Of a stretch of 41,024 nt of DNA, positions 1 to 7,101 are shown in pieces (the stretch's first letter is position 1; each line of letters begins with the position of its first letter). The stretch covers positions 1-41,024 of the IMG/VR virus record IMGVR_UViG_3300045284_000061, one strand, 5' to 3'. Origin of the DNA: a virus. A model generated the notes under the pieces. That model searched no databases, was not told where the DNA came from, and saw only the letters and a list, made by a program, of their open reading frames with translations. A program made the translations under genes and the position numbers.

Positions 1-127
1 TGCACGTTGAATACAACTTGCAAATTCTCACGGAAGCGCAGAATATCAGGAAGCACAATAAGCATCCTGATCGGATCGCCGCGTGACCGAACGACTGCGG
101 GTCATTCGGCAATTCGCACAGAGTCGT
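1..127. repeat. Terminal direct repeat, left copy (assembly circle join)
   Basis: These 127 bases recur exactly at 40898-41024. An exact overlap this long at the two ends of a contig is the usual sign that the assembler closed a circle; 127 is also a common maximum k-mer length. The repeat lies inside the HNH gene whose full copy is at 40279-40983, so it is unlikely to be a biological terminal repeat. A circular map fits headful packaging of permuted DNA, as in P22. Confidence 0.93.
3..86 (+). CDS. 3' end of the HNH endonuclease gene (duplicate of 40900-40983)
   Basis: This is the last 27 codons plus stop of the HNH protein encoded at 40279-40983, seen a second time because the contig ends overlap. 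It reads HVEYNLQILTEAQN and ends with TGA at 84-86. It is not a separate gene. The longer frame at 7-207 is out of frame with it and has no support. Confidence 0.9.
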   Translation, partial: HVEYNLQILTEAQNIRKHNKHPDRIAA

Positions 128-240
128 TTGTAGTTTCTCGCCCGCGCGCGGCCGTTTCTCCGGCCTCGACCGCGTCAAGGGCACTTACATCACGTCGCGC
201 TTTTTAGCCGGGAGCGCGATGCTGAGAGAGTAGGTGTCAC
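87..240 (+). other. Gap between the HNH gene and the coat gene
   Basis: These 154 bases carry no convincing gene. They hold the coat ribosome-binding site, AGTAGGTG at about 228-235, a few bases before the TTG start. The GC-rich stretch around 140-165 could fold weakly, but I see no clear terminator or promoter. Confidence 0.5.
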
Positions 241-1491
241 TTGGCGAACACATTATTGACAAATGCGATCGTGACGTACGAGGCGCTTGACGTCCTCGAA
301 AACACGGACGCCGTGCTCATCAACATCAATTCCGAATATTCAAACGCCTTCGAGTTCGGCGGTGCCGTGCTCGGCCAAACGCTTTCTATTCGCAAGCCAC
401 CGCGGTACATCGGGCGCTTGGGTCAGGCAGCCCAGATCGAGGCGATCACGGAGACGCAGGTTCCGTTGACCCTCTCGTTTCAGCGCGGCATCGACACGCA
501 AGTGTCGAGTCAGCAGCTCACGCTGGACATCGACGATTATAGGAATCGCGTCCTCAAGCCGCAGATCGTGCGCGTGTCGAACCTCATCGACCAGGACTGC
601 TGCAACCTCGCGCAAGGCTTGAACAACTTCGTCGGCGTGCCGGGCATCACACCCTCCACGCTCACGACCTGGCTCGCGGCCAAGGTGAAGCTCGACAACA
701 TGGCGGCGCCGGAAGAGGACCGCTGGAACTTCACCAATCCGATTGCCGACGCGACCCTGATGGACAACCTCAAGGGGTTGTTCAACAGCGTGAGCGAGAT
801 CAAGGGCCAGTATGAAAGCGGCTCGATGGTGCGGTCGAACACCATCGGCGCGAACTGGCGCATGGATCAGAACATCTTCGTGCAGACGGTCGGGGCGCTC
901 GGCGTCTCGGCGCCGACCACGAACGGTGTCCCGGCTTCGGGTGCGTCGCAGATCGTGACGGCGGCGTGGGCGGCTGGTGCGGTCATCAATGCGGGCGACA
1001 TCATCAGCTTCGTGTCGACCACGACGCCCGTCAACGGCATCAACCCGCAATCGTTCCAGAGCACCGGCCAGACGATGCAATTTGTCGTCACGGCCACGAC
1101 GACCGCCGATGGCGCGGGCGCGGCCACGATTCCGATTGCGCCGTCGATCATCGGGCCGGGATCGCAGCTCCAGAACGTCACCAACCTGCCGGCCTCTGGC
1201 ACGCCGGTGTTTGTGTATGACCAGCCCGCCGCGAACTTCGCCAGTATCGCCGGCAAGCAGACGCCGCAAAATCTCGCGGTCCAAAAGGACTTCGGGACCG
1301 TCGCGATGGTCGACATGCCGCTGCCGGGTGGAACGGATCGCGCGTATCGGGCCGCGTCGCGCAAGTCGGGGAAATCGCTCCGCGTGATTCGCGATTACGT
1401 CGCGACGTCCGATCAGTGGATTCAGCGGATTGACGTCCTGTACGGAACGGCGGTGCTCAGGCAGGAACTCGGATGCCGCGTGGGCGGGTAG
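241..1491 (+). CDS. Major capsid (coat) protein, P22 gp5-like
   Basis: This 416-residue protein is the best coat candidate. It follows the scaffold gene as in P22, has a usual length for a P22-type coat protein, and resembles gp5 in pattern: an early segment rich in SIRKPPRY, a helical region near residues 100-130 (NRVLKPQIVRVSNL), and an inserted beta-rich part around 235-330 with GDIISF, which matches the gp5 I-domain style. It would form the icosahedral shell around the scaffold. The TTG start at 241 is preceded by AGTAGGTG and the frame has no earlier start after the upstream stop. Family assignment is by pattern and synteny, not alignment. Confidence 0.88.
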   Translation: MANTLLTNAIVTYEALDVLENTDAVLININSEYSNAFEFGGAVLGQTLSIRKPPRYIGRLGQAAQIEAITETQVPLTLSFQRGIDTQVSSQQLTLDIDDYRNRVLKPQIVRVSNLIDQDCCNLAQGLNNFVGVPGITPSTLTTWLAAKVKLDNMAAPEEDRWNFTNPIADATLMDNLKGLFNSVSEIKGQYESGSMVRSNTIGANWRMDQNIFVQTVGALGVSAPTTNGVPASGASQIVTAAWAAGAVINAGDIISFVSTTTPVNGINPQSFQSTGQTMQFVVTATTTADGAGAATIPIAPSIIGPGSQLQNVTNLPASGTPVFVYDQPAANFASIAGKQTPQNLAVQKDFGTVAMVDMPLPGGTDRAYRAASRKSGKSLRVIRDYVATSDQWIQRIDVLYGTAVLRQELGCRVGG

Positions 1492-1518
1492 CGCGTGATT
1501 GCGTAAAGGAGAATTGAC

Positions 1519-2103
1519 ATGGCTTTAGTTGGAACCACGCTCGCCCGTGCCCATACGATTTTGAACGGCGAAGATGCCAAGCGCATCACGCTGACGACTG
1601 CGACGGGCGCGACCACGCAGATGATCGGGTATATGGACACCCTTGAATGCTTCCGCATCGTTGACGTCTCGAACAGTCCGACGCTGGGCATTGTGCCCGG
1701 CTACACGGCCAGTACCGCCGGGCCGCACAACATCGGGGCGCCGGTCGTCTTCGGCGTGCCGAGTGATTTCGTCAACATCGGTGGGCCGATGTCGCTCGAC
1801 TTCAACGTCTCGGGTGCGATTACCGGGCCGGGTGGCGTGGGGACGCTGCCGGTGGTCGATACGATCATCTTCCTCACGGCGACTGGCGTCGGGGTCTACA
1901 CGATCGCGGCGCCTGCGGTCGATGCGAACAACACGCTCACGTTTATCGCGACGACCGCGCAGGCGCATACGTTGACGATGACGGGCAACCCGGCCGCGAA
2001 CGACGTCGCGACCTGGACGGCGGGCATCGGGAACTCGCTCACCATTCGGGCAACGAATGGAAGTTGGAGCCCGATTGCTTCTTCCGGCGTAACAGTGGCG
2101 TAG
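1519..2103 (+). CDS. Head-associated protein made of two shared domains
   Basis: A 194-residue protein of unknown function directly after the coat gene, with a good ribosome site (AAAGGAG at about 1505-1511). It is Gly/Thr/Ala-rich and predicted all-beta, as in capsid decoration or fibre proteins. Residues 1-90 resemble the start of the protein at 2683-3393 (SPTLGIVPGYTASTA against TPTLGVVPGYDGTTA). Residues 110-194 resemble the end of the protein at 3403-3792 (GVYTIAAPAVD against GAYTLRAPTVD). It therefore looks like a fusion or the source of two modules also found in its neighbours. A decoration role is inferred from position only. Confidence 0.75.
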   Translation: MALVGTTLARAHTILNGEDAKRITLTTATGATTQMIGYMDTLECFRIVDVSNSPTLGIVPGYTASTAGPHNIGAPVVFGVPSDFVNIGGPMSLDFNVSGAITGPGGVGTLPVVDTIIFLTATGVGVYTIAAPAVDANNTLTFIATTAQAHTLTMTGNPAANDVATWTAGIGNSLTIRATNGSWSPIASSGVTVA

Positions 2104-2107
2104 GTTT

Positions 2108-2593
2108 TTACTCGACGTGCCGCCATCTTTTGCGTTGCCGAATCAGTCCGATCGTGGTTCGTTTGACGTGGAATGTGGCGGCAATCTCCTTGTGAAGTCC
2201 GGTGGCAGAGCGGATCGCGCGCACGTCGGCCTCGGTTAATTTGGAGCAGTAATGGCGCTCACCGTTGACAGCTGCGTGTCCATCGCTAAAGCGCCCTTTC
2301 GCTCGGCCTTTGGCCGCCATATCAGCGATGTTTTCAGCTTGGGTGCCGAGAAACAGATGCGACGGATTGAAGCAACGCCGATTGTCACAATGATGGCAGA
2401 CCAACATGCCGTCAGGTATCGGCCCATGGACGGCCTCCCATGCGGCGCGATGGACGAAGATACGTCGCTTGTTGAACGATATCCGTCCGTATCCTTGGCT
2501 ATTGACTGCTCCGGTCCAATTCCAACAGGCGCTGTGGTCGCTGAATTGCGCGAGGTGTTCGGCGATAGATCGTCTAATGTATCGTCTAGCCAT
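2108..2593 (-). CDS. Free-standing HNH homing endonuclease (HNH_3 type)
   Basis: 161 residues, leftward within a rightward module. Residues about 20-100 carry the HNH core: WNWTGAV, YGRISF, HRAAWEAVHG, MLVCHHCDNRRC, NPSHLFLGTQAEN. These supply the metal-binding and catalytic His/Asn of the family. The C-terminus (KLTEADVRAIRS, KEIAATFHVKRTTIGLI) is a small helix-turn-helix DNA-binding segment. GGAGGT lies just upstream of ATG 2593. A -10-like TAAAAT sits 65 bases upstream. It probably cuts DNA lacking the insertion and spreads by repair. The related cassette at 3762-4232 has the same layout. Confidence 0.88.
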   Translation of the reverse strand: MARRYIRRSIAEHLAQFSDHSACWNWTGAVNSQGYGRISFNKRRIFVHRAAWEAVHGPIPDGMLVCHHCDNRRCFNPSHLFLGTQAENIADMAAKGRAKGRFSDGHAAVNGERHYCSKLTEADVRAIRSATGLHKEIAATFHVKRTTIGLIRQRKRWRHVE

Positions 2594-2657
2594 AGCAACC
2601 TCCCGAGTTGCGTGGTGAGAGCGGCCACGGCGTTGAAGTCGCCGGGGTCGCTCGCCT

Positions 2658-2663
2658 ATTTTA
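2658..2663 (-). promoter_or_regulatory. Predicted -10 of the leftward HNH gene
   Basis: The reverse strand reads TAAAAT here, 65 bases before ATG 2593. The second leftward HNH gene has TATAAT at exactly the same distance. No good -35 is visible. Confidence 0.35.
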
Positions 2664-2682
2664 CCGCAGAAGGCGGCGTGTA

Positions 2683-3393
2683 ATGGTCACGACGTCACTG
2701 GCCACCGCGAAGGCCGTCAACGACCGCCAGATCACGTTGACCTCGGCAGCCGGGGCCACGACCGGGATGTTCGTCCGCGTCGGGGCCGAGAAAATGCGGA
2801 TCGTGAGCGTGGACCGAACGCCAACCCTCGGTGTGGTGCCAGGCTACGACGGCACGACGGCGGAATCGCATCTCGTGCTCTCGAAAGTGACCTTCGGCCT
2901 TCCTGGCGAGTTCCTGAGTGTGGACTATCGCAATCAGGTGCTCGTCAGCACGACACTCACGGCGGTCGAAGACGGCATCAGCACGGCGGGGCGTGGCTTG
3001 CCAGCGATTCGGGCAGCGGCGCACATCCGTGGGCAAACGGCGGCGGTGCCCGCCATTGTCACGTATACGCCGCTCGTCGACACGACCATGAATGTGATGG
3101 TCTCGATTCTGATCACGACCAGCGCGGCTGAAAGCTTCACCGCGTTCGTGAGTTACACCGATACGGGCGGCATTTTTCGGACGGCCACGCTCTCGTTTCG
3201 GGTGTTGTCCGGGGCGCAAGTCGTCATCATCACCTTCGCACAAGGGGCGATCCCCTATGCCGGGGTCTGTCAGCAGTTTCGGGCGCGAGCCGGGACGATC
3301 GTGACCATTGGGACATCGGCCGGCCAAGCGGGATGCGTGTATGACTGTTCGGCCATCATTCTCGACAGCCAGACGGGCGAGACCGTGATCTAA
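2683..3393 (+). CDS. Head-associated protein sharing its N-terminal domain with 1519-2103
   Basis: A 236-residue beta-rich protein, function unknown. I chose ATG 2683 because AAGGCGG lies a few bases before it, the preceding in-frame codons are basic and unlike a head protein, and the start then aligns with its paralogue. Residues 1-80 match the first domain of the 1519-2103 product. Residues 85-236 (VDTTMNVMVSILITT, FTAFVSYTDTGG) are not shared with the neighbours. It probably decorates the capsid or joins head to tail. An HNH cassette separates it from its paralogue, so the two were probably adjacent before that insertion. Confidence 0.72.
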   Translation: MVTTSLATAKAVNDRQITLTSAAGATTGMFVRVGAEKMRIVSVDRTPTLGVVPGYDGTTAESHLVLSKVTFGLPGEFLSVDYRNQVLVSTTLTAVEDGISTAGRGLPAIRAAAHIRGQTAAVPAIVTYTPLVDTTMNVMVSILITTSAAESFTAFVSYTDTGGIFRTATLSFRVLSGAQVVIITFAQGAIPYAGVCQQFRARAGTIVTIGTSAGQAGCVYDCSAIILDSQTGETVI

Positions 3394-3402
3394 GGAGACA
3401 GC

Positions 3403-3792
3403 ATGTCAGTATACGGACAACAGAGCGGCGGCGCCTTCTTGCCGAATCAGGCCGCAGATGTGCGGGCTTGGGCGGTAACGCAGCCCGTGACGACGCTGTC
3501 GGTGAACGGCGCCATTCCGGTCCTCAGTGGCGCCTATCGCATCATCAACGTGGCGGCTGGGGCCTACACGTTACGCGCGCCCACCGTCGATGAAGAGGGG
3601 ACGACGCTGTTTATCACGGCCGGCACGGCGGCAGCGCACGCGATCACGGCCACGGGCCTGATTCAGAATGGGATCGTCGGCGGCGCGAAATCGAGCGCGA
3701 CGACTGCCGCCTTTATCGGCTCAAGCATCACACTCGTGGCCTTGAATCTCAATTGGTTCGTTCAATCATCGGTGGCCATCACCTTCGCGTGA
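3403..3792 (+). CDS. Small head-associated protein sharing its C-terminal domain with 1519-2103
   Basis: 129 residues, with AAGGAG before ATG 3403. Residues about 45-129 resemble the last 85 residues of the 1519-2103 product: GAYTLRAPTVDEEGTTLFI, then AHAITATG, then a closing SSVAITFA against SSGVTVA. The first 45 residues (YGQQSGGAFLPNQ) are separate. The family looks like a small beta fold found in capsid or fibre proteins. The last 31 bases overlap, on the other strand, the end of the HNH gene at 3762-4232. Confidence 0.72.
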   Translation: MSVYGQQSGGAFLPNQAADVRAWAVTQPVTTLSVNGAIPVLSGAYRIINVAAGAYTLRAPTVDEEGTTLFITAGTAAAHAITATGLIQNGIVGGAKSSATTAAFIGSSITLVALNLNWFVQSSVAITFA

Positions 3793-4232
3793 CGGCAACT
3801 GACATGGCGCCCTTTCGCGATGCAATCGTGCGTATTGTCGGCCATTGTGCCGAGAAACAGATGATCGACTCGGCAGCATCGAGGCGTATCGCACCGATGG
3901 AGTACACACAGTCCGGTGGGGACAGGACCATTCGCTTGTTCCCATGCCGCGCGGTGAGCCAAGGCTCTGCCGCTGTGTCGTCGGCCCAAGCCGAGATAGC
4001 CGTAGTGCATGTTATTAACGGGGCCGGTCCACAGATGACAGCCGTCCGGAGTTGTCGTGGTATCGATGCGCTCGTTCAGTCGTTCATGCAGCGGGCGTAC
4101 GCGGGCGATGGCAGAACAGGCATACGTGCAAAAACGGTTGGCTGCGCGCGTGCCATTGAATGGGCGAAAGGCTGCGCCGCAGTGCTCGCAGGACTTCGTG
4201 CGGATATTTCGGTTACTCTTCTTCTTAGCCAT
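3762..4232 (-). CDS. Free-standing HNH homing endonuclease with added zinc motif
   Basis: 156 residues, leftward. The N-terminus (SCEHCGAAF, RFCTYAC, residues 13-40) is a Cys-pair zinc ribbon often found on homing enzymes. Residues 58-140 are an HNH_3 core: CHLWTGPVNN, YGYLGLG, HRAAWEQANG, CVLHRCDTPRCC, DHLFLGTMADN. GGAGGT precedes ATG 4232. It is a diverged paralogue of the enzyme at 2108-2593 but lacks that enzyme's C-terminal HTH. Its 3' end overlaps the structural gene 3403-3792 by 31 bases, antisense. Confidence 0.87.
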   Translation of the reverse strand: MAKKKSNRNIRTKSCEHCGAAFRPFNGTRAANRFCTYACSAIARVRPLHERLNERIDTTTTPDGCHLWTGPVNNMHYGYLGLGRRHSGRALAHRAAWEQANGPVPTGLCVLHRCDTPRCCRVDHLFLGTMADNTHDCIAKGRHVSCRHAKVMATDD

Positions 4233-4296
4233 GTGACCTCCATCCGGTCATTGGTGAGGGCCGTTCCGGTGCTGATTACACCGTGGCGGCCCGCTC

Positions 4297-4302
4297 ATTA
4301 TA
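4297..4302 (-). promoter_or_regulatory. Predicted -10 of the second leftward HNH gene
   Basis: The reverse strand reads TATAAT, a consensus -10, 65 bases before ATG 4232. The -35 region is poor. The equal spacing to the equivalent hexamer of the first HNH cassette is the main support. Confidence 0.42.
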
Positions 4303-4315
4303 GCCGAGGTATCGC

Positions 4316-4504
4316 ATGATCGACTTTCCGCGCTTGCTGTTCAAGGCCGGCGTTGAATGCACGGTGATCGCCTCGGATGAGTATGCCGCGAAGCTCAAGG
4401 ACGGTTGGACGGATTCACTCGCGCCGCCGCTCGAGCCGCTGCATCCCGTGACGCATACGACCACGACCGGGTGGGGCGCCGCCCGCAAGAAAGCGAAGGA
4501 GTAA
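4316..4504 (+). CDS. Small conserved-looking head/tail-region protein
   Basis: 62 residues, function unknown. It is the first rightward gene after the second HNH cassette and its TAA is followed directly by the next ATG. The sequence (MIDFPRLLFKAG, then a Lys-rich end ARKKAKE) is short and has no membrane segment or metal motif. It may be a small virion accessory protein; there is no direct evidence. Confidence 0.6.
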   Translation: MIDFPRLLFKAGVECTVIASDEYAAKLKDGWTDSLAPPLEPLHPVTHTTTTGWGAARKKAKE

Positions 4505-5050
4505 ATGGCTGGACTCGATCTGACCACCCTGACCCCTGAACAACTGGCCTCGTTACGCGCGCAACTCGGCTTGCCGGCGGGCGACGCCTCTGGCCGTTCG
4601 CCATTCCGGCCACGCCAGTTGCACGATCTGCGACTCTTGCCCACGGCGGAAGATCCGCGACCGACCTTCTTCTGGTCAGCGGTGTCGCCGCGCGATGTCG
4701 ATGTGACCACCACATCACCCTATCCGCGATTGCTCTGGAACACGGCCACGGATGAAGAAGTGACGGTGGGCGACCTCGAGACGCATCAAGCGTATCTGGC
4801 CGAGGGCTACACGGAACAGGCCCCGATGCACGCGCCCGTGGATCCGATGGCCGAGATCGAAGCGGCCCTCGCCGCGCTCAGCGTTGAGGAACGCGCCATG
4901 GTGGTCGAGAGCCAGCGGAAACAGCGTGTGGCGGCGTTGACCGAGAAGATGGCGGGGCTGTCGGATGGGGCGCTCGCGTCGTTGCTCAGTGACGCGCCGA
5001 AAACGGAAAAAAGAAAACCAGGCAGGCCGCGCAAGTCTGACGCGGCGTAG
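4505..5050 (+). CDS. Head-region protein with a basic AT-hook-like tail
   Basis: 181 residues. The start MAGLDLTTLTPEQLASLRAQLG is a small helical motif. The middle (RLLPTAEDPRPTFFW, PYPRLLWN) is unassigned. Residues 115-160 are helical. The C-terminus KRKPGRPRKSDAA contains the GRP core of an AT-hook, which binds the minor groove of DNA. It starts immediately after the preceding stop and ends (TAG 5048-5050) ten bases before the likely gp4-like start in the same frame. A DNA-contacting role at the head is inferred only from the basic tail. Confidence 0.65.
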   Translation: MAGLDLTTLTPEQLASLRAQLGLPAGDASGRSPFRPRQLHDLRLLPTAEDPRPTFFWSAVSPRDVDVTTTSPYPRLLWNTATDEEVTVGDLETHQAYLAEGYTEQAPMHAPVDPMAEIEAALAALSVEERAMVVESQRKQRVAALTEKMAGLSDGALASLLSDAPKTEKRKPGRPRKSDAA

Positions 5051-5059
5051 AGGTGTGCC

Positions 5060-5794
5060 ACGGCCACGGTACGCGACATCATTTCAGACGCCCTGTCTGA
5101 GATCGGCGTGTTGGCCGGGAATGAAACACCCCAGGCCGCCGATGCGAATCTCGGGCTGTTGCGCATCCAGAACATGATCGATGCGTGGGCCGCAGACCGG
5201 CTCACGCTGAGTGTGCAGCTCAAAACGACGTTCGTGCTGCTCTCTGGGGTCAGCACCGTGACTGTTGGCACGGGCGGCACGGTGCCCATTACTCGGCCGG
5301 TCTGGCTGAACCATCTCAGCTACAACATTCCGGGCAGTAGTCCAGCCGTCGAAGTCCCGATCGCGTTGCTGGACGAAGACAGCTTCGCGCAACTGAGTAT
5401 CAAGCTTCTGCAATCGACCTTACCGGAACAGGCGTTTTACAACACCCGCATTCAAGGCGTGTTCGCGGATCTGACGTTCTGGCCGGTGTCGACGCAGAAC
5501 ATCACCGTGAACGTGTATTCGCCCCAGTCGATCGATGTGCCGGCGAGTCTCAACACCGTGATTCTCGGGCCATCGGGTGCGGCGGAAGCGTTGATGTACA
5601 ACTTGGCAGTGAGACTCTGGCCGCCGTTTCGCCGGCCGGATCCCGTGCCGCAAGAACTGAAGGACAGCGCGCGCGACACGTTCGCCACCTTCAAGAAACA
5701 AAATGTGAGTCCGGGTCTGCTCGCGGTCGACGCGGGGTTGACGCTGACACAGACCGGCGGACGCTATAACGTGCTCTCGGATACCGGAGGCTAG
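5060..5794 (+). CDS. Tail adaptor / head completion protein, P22 gp4-like
   Basis: About 244 residues. The gp4 family plugs the portal after packaging and begins the tail. Support is a typical helical start (ATVRDIISDALSEIGVLAG, then NLGLLRIQNMIDAWAADRL), which matches gp4-type and head-tail adaptor proteins, plus its place between coat and gp10. The first ordinary start is GTG 5108, which would cut off the conserved first helix. No ATG/GTG/TTG exists in frame between the stop at 5048-5050 and 5108. AGAGGTG at 5049-5055 stands four bases before an in-frame ACG at 5060, so a rare ACG start or a sequence error is likely. The stop at 5792-5794 abuts the next ATG. Confidence 0.78.
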   Translation, partial: TATVRDIISDALSEIGVLAGNETPQAADANLGLLRIQNMIDAWAADRLTLSVQLKTTFVLLSGVSTVTVGTGGTVPITRPVWLNHLSYNIPGSSPAVEVPIALLDEDSFAQLSIKLLQSTLPEQAFYNTRIQGVFADLTFWPVSTQNITVNVYSPQSIDVPASLNTVILGPSGAAEALMYNLAVRLWPPFRRPDPVPQELKDSARDTFATFKKQNVSPGLLAVDAGLTLTQTGGRYNVLSDTGG

Positions 5795-6067
5795 ATGCCG
5801 AGTTCCTACATTCAACGCTACAACCGATGGCAAACCATCGTTCCATCAGACACGGTGAACATCAGCGTCGCGCTCGGCATCGGGGAAAACGATATCCCGA
5901 CGGATGCGATCTGGTGTGGCACGGCCGGTACGGTAACGGCGGTGATGCAGAGCGGCCAAGCCGTGCAGTTCACCGTCGTCGCGGGGACGCTGCTGCCGAT
6001 TGCCGCGATTCGTGTGAATCTCACCGGCACGGCGGCGACCCTCATGGTCGCCCTGTTCCAGGTCTAA
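5795..6067 (+). CDS. Small beta-rich virion protein
   Basis: 90 residues, starting directly after the gp4-like gene. It is predicted all-beta (YIQRYNRWQTIVPSD, ALGIGENDIPTDAIWCG, VQFTVVAGTLLPI). Proteins of this kind are common in podovirus tail regions, often as decoration or tail-hub accessories. The exact role is not recognised. Confidence 0.62.
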   Translation: MPSSYIQRYNRWQTIVPSDTVNISVALGIGENDIPTDAIWCGTAGTVTAVMQSGQAVQFTVVAGTLLPIAAIRVNLTGTAATLMVALFQV

Positions 6068-6070
6068 CCC

Positions 6071-7099
6071 ATGCCAGCCCTTGGGACGCCGTATCCGTTT
6101 CTCCCGCTCGAGCTCTACGATGGGAATGGTAATCCCCTGTCCTCGGGGACCATCACGTTTTTGGCCGCTGGCACCGCGACGCCGCTCGCGACGTTCCAAG
6201 ACTCCGCGCTGACCATCGCCAACACGAATCCCGTGGTACTCGATGCCGCTGGGCGCTGGGTGCAGGGCGTCTATCTCCAGCCGGTCGGCTACAAGATCGT
6301 CATTCGCGATCAGTTCGGCGTCATCATCGCGACCTACGATAACGTCTTCCCCAGCAACGCCATCGGTAGCATCGCCAGTTCGACGATTGCGACGGCTGGT
6401 GTCGTCACGGCGTTGCCATTGCCAGCGAACAGCGGCGGCGACCTAGTCATCTACATGACGAATCCGACGCTGACGACGATTCAGGGCATTGCGGCAGGTC
6501 AAGCGAATCAGGGGCTGACGATCATCGCGACCGGTGCAGGGCAAGTGGATCTGGCGAATCAGAACGTGGGCGCGGCGGCGGCGACGCGGCTGATGAACTT
6601 TGCCACGAGCGCGAATACGTCGTTGTCGCCGCCGTTGGGCACCGGAACAGGGGGCGAAGCGCGATTCATCTATGACGCGGTGGCCCTCCGCTGGCGGATG
6701 GTAGCGCATGATCAAGGGACGTGGATCACGCCCGCCTTCAATGCGGCGAATTACACAGCCTCGGCGGGGACATGGACGCTGCAAGCTGGGGATGTCACAG
6801 CTAACGCCTATCGCTTGTCTGGGAAAACGCTCCAATGGAATCTAAATCTCGTCACGACGAGTGTCAGTAATGCGGGCGTGAATCTGATCGCGGCCATTCC
6901 TGGCGGCTTTATGAACGCGACGGTTGGTTTTCAACTCACTCGCTCGTCCGATAACGGGGCTGCGGTCGTCGTGGGCATCGCGCAACTCATTAACGGCACG
7001 GCGTCTGTCTTACTCGCCTCGACCGTCGTCGGGGTGGGCTATGCCATTGCCGCGAATACGACAGCCATTCAAGTGCTCCTCACCCTCGAAGTAACCTAG
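6071..7099 (+). CDS. Tail fibre/spike-like protein
   Basis: 342 residues. The first 100 residues carry the pattern seen at the start of many podovirus tail fibres and spikes: PLELYDGNGNPLSSGTI, FLAAGTATPLATFQD, NTNPVVLDAAGRW, YKIVIRDQFGVII, YDNVF. This module usually binds the virion. The rest is Gly/Ala/Thr-rich beta structure, and the end (residues 250-342) resembles a receptor-binding or trimerisation tip. It ends with TAG three bases before the gp10-like start. The pattern match is good; the receptor is unknown. Confidence 0.75.
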   Translation: MPALGTPYPFLPLELYDGNGNPLSSGTITFLAAGTATPLATFQDSALTIANTNPVVLDAAGRWVQGVYLQPVGYKIVIRDQFGVIIATYDNVFPSNAIGSIASSTIATAGVVTALPLPANSGGDLVIYMTNPTLTTIQGIAAGQANQGLTIIATGAGQVDLANQNVGAAAATRLMNFATSANTSLSPPLGTGTGGEARFIYDAVALRWRMVAHDQGTWITPAFNAANYTASAGTWTLQAGDVTANAYRLSGKTLQWNLNLVTTSVSNAGVNLIAAIPGGFMNATVGFQLTRSSDNGAAVVVGIAQLINGTASVLLASTVVGVGYAIAANTTAIQVLLTLEVT

Positions 7100-7101
7100 C
7101 C

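Noticed and set aside
7-207. 66-codon frame at the left end
   Set aside because: Out of frame with the HNH gene end it overlaps and with no SD; composition is Arg/Ser-rich as in shadow frames.
340-1284. Long reverse frame of 314 codons opposite the coat gene
   Set aside because: Arg/Asp-rich shadow of a GC-rich coding region; no ribosome site and no family pattern. The same holds for the long reverse frame at 36720-38078 opposite the portal.
2252-2683. 143-codon forward frame opposite the first HNH gene
   Set aside because: The reverse strand has clear HNH motifs; the forward frame has none.
3753-4319. 188-codon forward frame opposite the second HNH gene
   Set aside because: Antisense shadow of the HNH gene; no motif or SD.
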